A stretch of 64,000 nt of DNA from Homalodisca vitripennis (Eukaryota; Arthropoda; Insecta; Hemiptera; Cicadellidae): NCBI RefSeq assembly GCF_021130785.1, contig NW_025776787.1, positions 62,001 through 126,000 on the forward strand. Reading direction: 5' to 3'. Position 1 is the first letter of the stretch, and each line of letters starts with the position of its first letter. Shown one piece after another: positions 49,701 to 58,700 of this stretch. The position numbers and the translations under genes were made by a program. A model generated the notes under the pieces. That model searched no databases. It saw only the letters and a list, made by a program, of their open reading frames with translations, and was not told where the DNA came from.

Positions 49701-52700
49701 TTAGCCTATGGAATTAGTATATATGGTGCAACGACAAAGAAAAATTTAGACAAAATTTTACGCCAACAAAAGAGAGCTCTTAGAGCAATGTTTAGACTAA
49801 AAAAAACAGAATCTGTCAAAAATTTGTTTTCAGAACACAAAATTTTAACTGTTTACAGTCTATACATATATGAGACAGTGATATATATAAAACAAAATGA
49901 GAGAAATGCAAAACCTACAAAACTTTTACATCATTATAATACTAGATTTAAAAGAAATGTCCCTCAGCACAAACTAGAATTTTTCAAAAAAAGAACTGAT
50001 TTTATGGGCCATAAATTTTTAACAAAACTACCAACAAAAATAATAAATGAACAAAATTTTATTAAAATGAAAAAAGAGTTAAAAATATATTTGATAAATC
50101 TGGCTCTGTACTCCCTTGATGAGTTTTGGGAGGGAAGGTAGATTGGGAATGCCTGGTATGTAATTTTAGTATTTCATGTATATAAGCTTCTGGATTGTTT
50201 ATTTCTTATTACATTGTATAATTTTAATTTTAAATGACATATAGATTAATTAGTATATTGTAAAAAACTTATTGACACTATTCATGTACACGCTGTACTA
50301 TGTACGAATAAAGAATTTTTGAATCTTGAATCTTGAATCTTGAAAAGGCCACTATTGCTCAAATAATTTTTAAACTCCTTCTTAAGCCAGTGTTTTGTGT
50401 TCTGTTAAAAATAATACTTTATAACCTGGTGATGATTGTGACACAAATATACTTAATTTTAATTCCTCTAACTTATTAGGAACTCCCTTGATATTGTAAT
50501 TTATTACTAAAACATTATTACATGTAATACTGTTTGTAAAATTTGCTATGACTCAGCTGGGCTTTTGTCACCAAAACCCTGAAAATTTATAGAGATGTGT
50601 CGGCTGGATTATCAATAGGCTCAATGTTGTTGGAGTTTTCACTTACAAGTAGACTTTTGGGACCTATGTTTCTTTTTCTTTAGTCGCTTTTAATAATATG
50701 TACCCAAAATTTAACCCTTTGAGTGCCACAGCATTTTTCCCAAGTCATACGCATAAATTGCCGGAGCATTTCCTTCTGTTTTGCAATCGTGTGGGGAAAA
50801 AACTATATTCAACCGATTTGAATAATTTTTTTTATAGTTTGTGAGTTATAAAACAAGGTATTTTTTCCATATAATATTATAATTTTATTTTTATTTACAC
50901 AAAAAGAATATAGGTTATAACAAAAAACTAAAAAATGAAAAAAAATACATTTCAAGTTTGAACCAAAAAATTATATATACAATTTTTTTTTTATTTTTTT
51001 TAGCTATACCATATGAAAGAGCATGAAAAACTGAACAAAAATCATGCATAATATACTGTGTTACAGTAATATTTAACCAGATACTGCAATATATACAAAA
51101 TACAACAAAAAGCAATTTTTGTTCAAGTTTGTCAAAAGTTTAGAAACAATATTATAACTATTCTATTTCACTCAATGAAGTAAGACGACTGTAAAATACT
51201 AATTATATAAAAAGTATATAAAAATATACACAGGCCTACAATATAACCTTACTTCACCTAAAATCAATAGTTTGATTGGAACTTGCGTTTTACTTCATCA
51301 CCAATCCAACAATAAAATATACATCACTAAACAAATAAAACACGAAAAAAGAAGTTTATAAATGCATTGTAAGTTTTACTGAACACAATTGCAGAATAGC
51401 AATAACAACAGTTTTCAGCATAAACACACGAAACTAGCACAATGTAAACACCCAACGAACCAAACTGTGTAGTTAATGGCAACAAGTAGCAGCTGACCAA
51501 CTATTGCGTCATCTGTTTGTTTCAAGGAGGCGGTGAACAATAAAAATCAATCACAATCGATTGTTCGAAACTTGTAGATTGCCGTGAAATAAGTTATTTG
51601 TCAAAACAAAAATGAATTATATGTGATATTAATTAAATACAAATCGTCTACTGGGTAGATGCCGGCAATTTATGCACATTTCACAACATCTACTATGTAG
51701 ACGCTGCGGCACTCAAAGGGTTAAAATTGCCTTGTTTATTTAAATGTAAGCCATGTCTTGTGGTACGACCTATACAATGTAAGGTTACCCATACGCTCCA
51801 TATTTTTTGTGCTGTCAACCAACTTAATGTTTTATTGATATTGACATATTTTATTGACATTTTTAATTTCCTTAATGCTATTGTTCAGCACTACATTATA
51901 TCATTTCCAATTGGCACTTCACAAATTTAATCATAATCAAATTTTATTAAAAAATGTGCTCTCTAGCCATGACCATGTGCTTCCGGGATGCACAAAAGGC
52001 CCTTGAGTGCATGGCAATAAGCCGCACCATAGAAGAAGAAGAAGATATGACCACCAACACACGTCCTTTTTCTTTAACCAATCAGGCAAGAAGAAGGCTA
52101 GCAATCCGCTACAACTGCCGGGTCAACAGATTGGAAGTTGTGAACCTTTCAGCCTTCAACCCAAAATAATACGTTATACCTTAATTTTCGTTAATATCGC
52201 TAATGGATTTAAAATTTCTTAAAACCACATTAAATAACTCAAATTGGTTCTATTATAAAGTATCTTATCTTTTGCTTTATTAATTATTTTAGTCTGGCAA
52301 GTAATAATCAGCTGTTTGTGATACACAACAACTTCTATTTACCGGTCGGACTGTTTGTTACTAGCTCTTTTTTCATTTGACTAGCACTACTTGGATAATG
52401 CTTTAGATCAAAGAATGTTCATGTAGAGAATAATGTATATATGCTTTTTCCATACCTCTTTGATTGAATAGAAACTCTTTGGTTATATGTATAGATCTAA
52501 ATATTGTGTTCAAGGAACTTTGTGAAACAACAGAAGACGTTGAGTTGTGAGGTATCACGAGCCCCGGTGAAGCCGATGCACAAAGTCCACGGAGGACACG
52601 GAAGCTCTGAGACAGCTATTGACGTCTGTTTCTAGTGCCCTTCAAAAGAACAGAGTGGTAGCCAATAAACTGAAGACGGACACAACAAAGGTTTGTTGCA

Positions 52701-55700
52701 TCACCCTTTATAACTTCCCTTAGTGTGTAGAATAATTATTTTCATTATCTTTGGTCACATATATTAATGATTATCACACAGTACAGTATAATACAAAATA
52801 TGAAATGTAATTATACTATACAGTAACAAATAAATCAATATAATGGAGTTTCGAAGGACCTGTCAGAATGTAATGATAGTCCCACCAAACAAGGTAAATT
52901 CATCAAATGTGTTCTGTCACATGATATGACTGTAGTCAATCTGTTTACAAATTTGTTTATTCATTCTCCGGATATTCTTGTTGCTATAATGGTTATCAAG
53001 TAAAAGTTTTAGAATTTTATTTTACTTTTAATTTTGATCTAAAAAACATTTGTGTTTTTCCTTGGACCAAGAAGAACCTATTTACCAAGTTTCAAGTCTG
53101 TTTAAGAGTCATCACACAGGCTGACTCGATGACAGATGATGTGATTTTAAGAAGGCCTTACCACTTCCTTTCTAATAATGAGCAGGCAATAAAGCCCTTA
53201 ACGCTCACAAACATCTTATGCAGACTAAGATTTGTTTAATTTAATATCACTGGTAAATGAATAAAAAAAATTCCAATAATTATTTTATTATTGCGCAAGA
53301 CCTTTTTGAATCAATGATTCCATCATCTGCCACTTAAGAACAAATTGTGAAATTTTTTATTCATTTACCAGTGATAGTAAATTAAACCTTTTTTCCAATG
53401 CTATAAGATTCTTCATAAGATTTGTTTATTTTTCATTTTATTCATCCCTGGTCTTGGTTGTTTAAACTAAAGAAACTGAAATATTTAATTTTCACTGTGA
53501 AAATTCTTGGTAAAAAGTTATTGTGCTGTTTTTTGTCATTGTAGATATTTTAGGTTTTATATAAAACAGTACAATAAAATTTTAAATAGTGAATGAAGTT
53601 TTTTTTTAATTAATTGACTTAATGATGCTTTAATGATGCACACCATTTACAATCTTTAACTGCATACAGAAGAAACTCTTGTCAGGAAATCATCTCAAAC
53701 TAGTCAATGTATACCAGATTCATTATGTTCAGTAATATCAAACTGTTTAAGTTTGAGTTAGATGTTTGTGTGATTTTATAAACTGCTGTGCAGTGCCTGT
53801 CACTCTGCGAGATGGCACAGCGGACACACGACACTCCACCTGGCCTCCAGAACGACAACATTGCACCTCTCGAGTTCTTCATTCAGCTGGTCTCAAAGTT
53901 CGAGAGAGATATTCAGGTGCTTCGTCAGGAAATTGATAATACTGAAAAACATGTTAACTCCCTTTCGTATCCTGCTATTCTAACTCCTCAAGGTAATTTA
54001 ATAAAACTTTTAATATTTAACAAAAGTATAATAACGTACCATAAATTTTAAACCAACTTGTTAAAACGTAGTTATTAGCTTCCTCATGAGCAGTAATTAA
54101 GCACTTTTTAGCAAAATTTGAAAAACATAAAAGTATGCTTTTTTGCAGAATTGTCTGTGGCCCTGAGGAGGTTGCACGACAGTTTCGTAGCACTGGCAGG
54201 ACGACTACAGGCAGCTCACGCTGGTGTTATAGCACAGAAAGAACGCCATCTCAGTCTGCGTCGTCACTTTCTAAAGGATCAAACAAACATCTTCGAGACC
54301 ACTACCAGAACTGCATCAGCTGCCAAGAAGTCTCCCTGTGGAGCTGGTAACTTTCCCCCAATGCCAGGACCAACTCCTTTTTCAAGTTAGTATTGAATAC
54401 TTTATTTATAGACAATTAACTTTGCAGCTTCTTTTTTATGTCTGTATTTTGCTTTAAGTTATGTGAGTACATACATTTTCAAATCAGGTAAATTTTATAA
54501 TAACTGCTTCTACCTTAACATATCAGCATAGCAAAAAAATATATATTGTCTGTACTCAAAGTTTTTTTATGGAGGGAAAGAACCTGAGTCGTTACACATA
54601 GTCCTGAAAGGACCTTTGCACCTCCGTTACTTGAGGTTACAGAAAGGTTACTTATCTAAAAATCCATCTTCAGTTCTTTTATTTTCAACTATGGTCTCGT
54701 GGTTCATAGCCCCACCGTCAGGCTATGAAATTATAACATCAGGGTCTTCATAAAGATTCCAAAAACAGTAATACACACAAAATAACTAGGAAATAAATAA
54801 ACAAACACAATGTAAAATCATGGTAATTGCAAAATTAGGACACAACCAGCTGGTATGGACATAACTGCTGCTTGTCAAGACCTTTCAGTGCTTGTTCCAC
54901 ATTTATCCCAGCTTCCAGGCCTCAAAACTTTAACTTAAAAAACCATCATTGAATGATATTACTGCTTTAAATATGCCTAACATAAAAATCCAGATGACAA
55001 TGTTCATTACCTCATTAGAATTTTAGGATTTACCAATGAGGCACCTTTCTCAGGAGAAAAAAATCAATCAAAAACAGAAAATGTGGATAAAGTTTTACAT
55101 GTTGGATCTGCTCTTAATCAGTGTCAGATCCAACACACGGAGCACAGGGTTGTTTATATAGACGCTTAAAGTTGTGACTTTAGTTCTCTTTAGTTGGGTG
55201 ATATTGATATAACCATTATTTATGTATCTGACATTAGGTTTGAAGTATTTCATGCTGGAATAAAACATCATCTTAGAAAAAAATCATTTCATATTCTTAT
55301 CCATACTGATACCTTTCCATTTCGATCTGCACTAAAACTAGTGTGGCTGATAACTAACTTTCTTCTTAGCAAAACTTTTTTTCATTTCAAAATAAACCAG
55401 GTTGTGTGCTGTACGCTACAAATTGGCTCTTGGCTTCTGGACTACATGTATAGCCAGGAATGTATCAAGATATATTATTTTACCAGTGATATGTGGTTTT
55501 CAAAAGGTTAACAAGAATGTAATATGAATCTGAAATAAAACAACTTTTTTTTAAAACCCTTTCCACTCGGATTTTTTCACCAGTCTGCCCCCTCAGCTCG
55601 TATTTTCAGTAAAAACCCAGTTTTAGCAAACTGGAAGTCAATAAAGTATATACATTATTATATTGTATAATAATTTTATTTTATTTCTAATTTATAGTAT

Positions 55701-58700
55701 AGAGATATAAAATTTGATACTTACACTAATAAGTTTTATATTTTAACACGGTATGGTATCGTTCAAAACACTCTGCAGGATGAAGACCAGGATTTTTTGA
55801 ACAGGTTTTATAATAGTAAAGTGTTTCCCTTCTATTGCTACAAACAGCACAGTCTTTAGTTTTTTTTGTTGGATGAGCTGTAAGAAAGTGAGGGTGTTTG
55901 TTTAGCCTTTCTTCTTTTTCTACTGATGAAGGACGACCCCGCTTCAAACTCATAGGGTTACGGACATGGCCTACAAGTTCAGTGATGAGGATTTCTCTGA
56001 AATTCCTGTGTTTGAATTGTTTTTTCTCCATGGTTTTGTTTATTCATGTTGAACAAGAGAAAGCATATTTACTATTGCCACTTCCAACATCCAGAAAAAT
56101 AGCTTACTCCACCACTTCAGAGATTTACGGGAAAATTTGTAAGAAGCAATATAGTGGTCTGCTTGGTCCACGCCACCCATATATTTGTTATACTGACAAA
56201 TAACTGTTGGCTTTTGTATGTTTATTTGATGATCCTTGCCTCTTCTTGAGATGGTGTCAGTATCATTGTTGTAGAAATTACTAAACATTACTACATCACG
56301 CTTATCCCGCCAAGCTAAAACTAAAGTGTTGTTTGTATGACGATAGGTCTTAGTTTCATATTTTTTCAATTAATTCCTCCGAAAGTTGTAAGCTTGTGTA
56401 GTATCGATCTGTAAATATATGAAAACCAGATCCTGCATTGTCACCCAATAATTTTTCTGCCAAATGCAATACAATTCTAGAAGTGAATGGTAGATCTGGG
56501 CGAACTTATGATTCAGTTGTAAATGAACCGTAATAAGGTTCAAAACTATGAACATATCCCGGCCTTGAATCACTGAGTACAAAAACTTTCAAACTCCATT
56601 TGGTTGGTTTTTGTGGATTGTAACATTTGAATTCCACTCTACCCTTGAAAGCCACGGTGCTTTCATCTACACTACATTCATAAAGTGGAACAAAATATTC
56701 TCTGAAGCGACCTTGTAAATAGGCTACAACATTCTTTACTTTATCAGCTCTGGTTCTATTGTTCATATCAGGATTTGGAGGAGATACATGAAAGCACCAA
56801 AATATTTGTGAAAACCTTTCCCTTGAGAAAACATTCACAAAAAACTGCTAATAAAATACCCACTCAGAAGAAAAATAGTCTTGGATTGATGGCTTTGGAT
56901 TCAGTGCCATATTTAGGATTAGGGATTAACTCCTAAAAAAGCCTTTATTTCTTCCAGAGAAACATTTTTCCAAGTGTTCCAGATAGATCTAGCTTTTAGG
57001 GGTCTCAGCTTGTTTATTTTCACTTGTGCATAACGATTTGTTTCAGCAACAATGTCATTCAAAATTTCAATAGTAAAAAATCAAGTGAAAAAAGTCTGAA
57101 ATACTAAAAATAAAGTAAAGCTGACGTCATTGCAATGTCGGATGGCGTCTGACATACGAGTGGAAAGGGTTAAGAGCTAGCCTAATTGGTAATGGTATAT
57201 TTCAATGTTTTTAAAACTTGTAATTTCTCAATAATTGGATGATACAAAAGAGTTATAAGATTAACTCTTAGGAAAATCTCTTTAGATTGTCCATTAAAGA
57301 ATGTGTATTTGTATAAGAAAAGACATTATAACTTACTTTTAGGGATTTTTAAGGAATGGTATATAAAAATTAAAAAGTACCAAAATAGTATTTTTATGAA
57401 TGTGATTATTGTAATAGTATCTTAGCAAAATGTAATCAACAAAAGAATTAAAGATCTCAGGGGAAAATTGTGCCAATCATAATTTTTCAAGTATTGACAT
57501 ATATTTAAAGTTTGATAAAATCCATAAACAATATTTTTTAAATAATTACCAGTTTTAGTACAGATGTTTATGATATGCATCTCTTTATTGTATTACTCTA
57601 AGAAAACTTAAATTATATGCCTAAATAAGTAAATAGAGAAAACGGTCATAAATATGTCACACAATTCCTTATGTATCATCATACTGATTAAGTAAGATCC
57701 AGTTGAAACAGACATATTCGTACTGTAGTGACGAAACTGCACAACTAACATCTGCTGTTGAAGTGGGAAAATTAATTTGGGGGGGGGGCATGCATGCGTA
57801 CTTGTTATTCAGATTTAATACAGATTTTTCCATTATTGCAAGGATTAAGATTACAGATAAAGATCATCTTAATCTTGGATTAAAATTACATCATGAGGAA
57901 AAGAATAGTAGGCTATAATATCCAGATTATTTAAAACAGTTTGTCTGCTGACCACCACAGCCCTGACTAGCCTTTTTGAGTACATTATCAATCAGATGGA
58001 GGAAGGAGCATCTGTTATTGGATTTCTCTTAGATTTCAGTAAATCATTCTAAACTTTATACCACTCTCTACTGCTAAGAAAAATGAAGAACACAAATAGT
58101 TGAACTAACATAAACCAAAAACCACACTACCCATATAGCAAGGTCATCTTTACTCCCAATTGATAAAGGTGTATCCCAAGACTCAGTGAAAAGACCAACC
58201 TTCTCATCTTGCTAACCAACAACCTGCAAAGATATCTTCAAGGACATGGACAAGCAATAATGTACGTGGATGATACTACACTCCTAATTGCTGATAAAAA
58301 AGAAAGAAATTAGAAATTTTATCTTTCATTACATACAACATGACCAAGCAGTATTGTTAAAAAAAATCTTTTTACTTAATGAGAGAAAAACTAAATTTTG
58401 AAAAAAGAACTACTGACCTTGACAGGATTACCAGAAACTGAACTAGAAAGTAAAGCAAAATATATTGGAGTTATAAATGACAGGTAACTCACTTGGGCAT
58501 CACATATAGACAACCTTTGTGGAAACTTAAGTACCAGCCTCTATGCACTCAAAAGAATAAAAAACTGTAAACTTGAAATAGCAAAATTAGCACACCAATC
58601 ACTATTTGAGTTGTATATTCGGTAAGGACATGGTATGGGGAAACTCCTCTGGCAGGAATCTGAGCTGAGTCTTCGTAGTAAAGAAGAAAGCAGTGAGAAC

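Larger units (their letters stand above)
46781..50343 (+). mobile_element. non-LTR retrotransposon R4, youngest copy, 5'-truncated in ORF1
   Basis: The 3' end is GAATAAAGAATTTTT then three GAATCTT units (50310-50343). The 5' edge is near 46781: to its left the minus-strand endonuclease of R3 is readable ([10 protein letters not shown]), and to the right of 50343 it resumes. ORF2 is intact. Low decay compared with neighbours suggests recent insertion. Confidence 0.83.
43404..51945 (-). mobile_element. old non-LTR retrotransposon R3 with three later insertions
   Basis: It runs from a GATTCTT tail at 43404 to an ORF1 esterase His block at 51725-51800. The reverse-transcriptase fragment is at 43850-44800, the endonuclease-RT linker at 45484-45671, and the middle endonuclease at 46268-46770 ([21 protein letters not shown], then [10 protein letters not shown]). 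The N-terminal endonuclease is at 50346-50560 ([14 protein letters not shown], LTEHxL). The gaps are exactly filled by a TTAA MITE (45672-46263), retrotransposon R4 (46781-50343) and another TTAA MITE (50715-51720). The 5' end is unclear and the copy is heavily mutated. Confidence 0.78.

Noticed and set aside
55194..55511. 105-codon plus-strand ORF in intron 9
   Set aside because: Hydrophobic, AT-driven composition with no domain. Consistent with chance.
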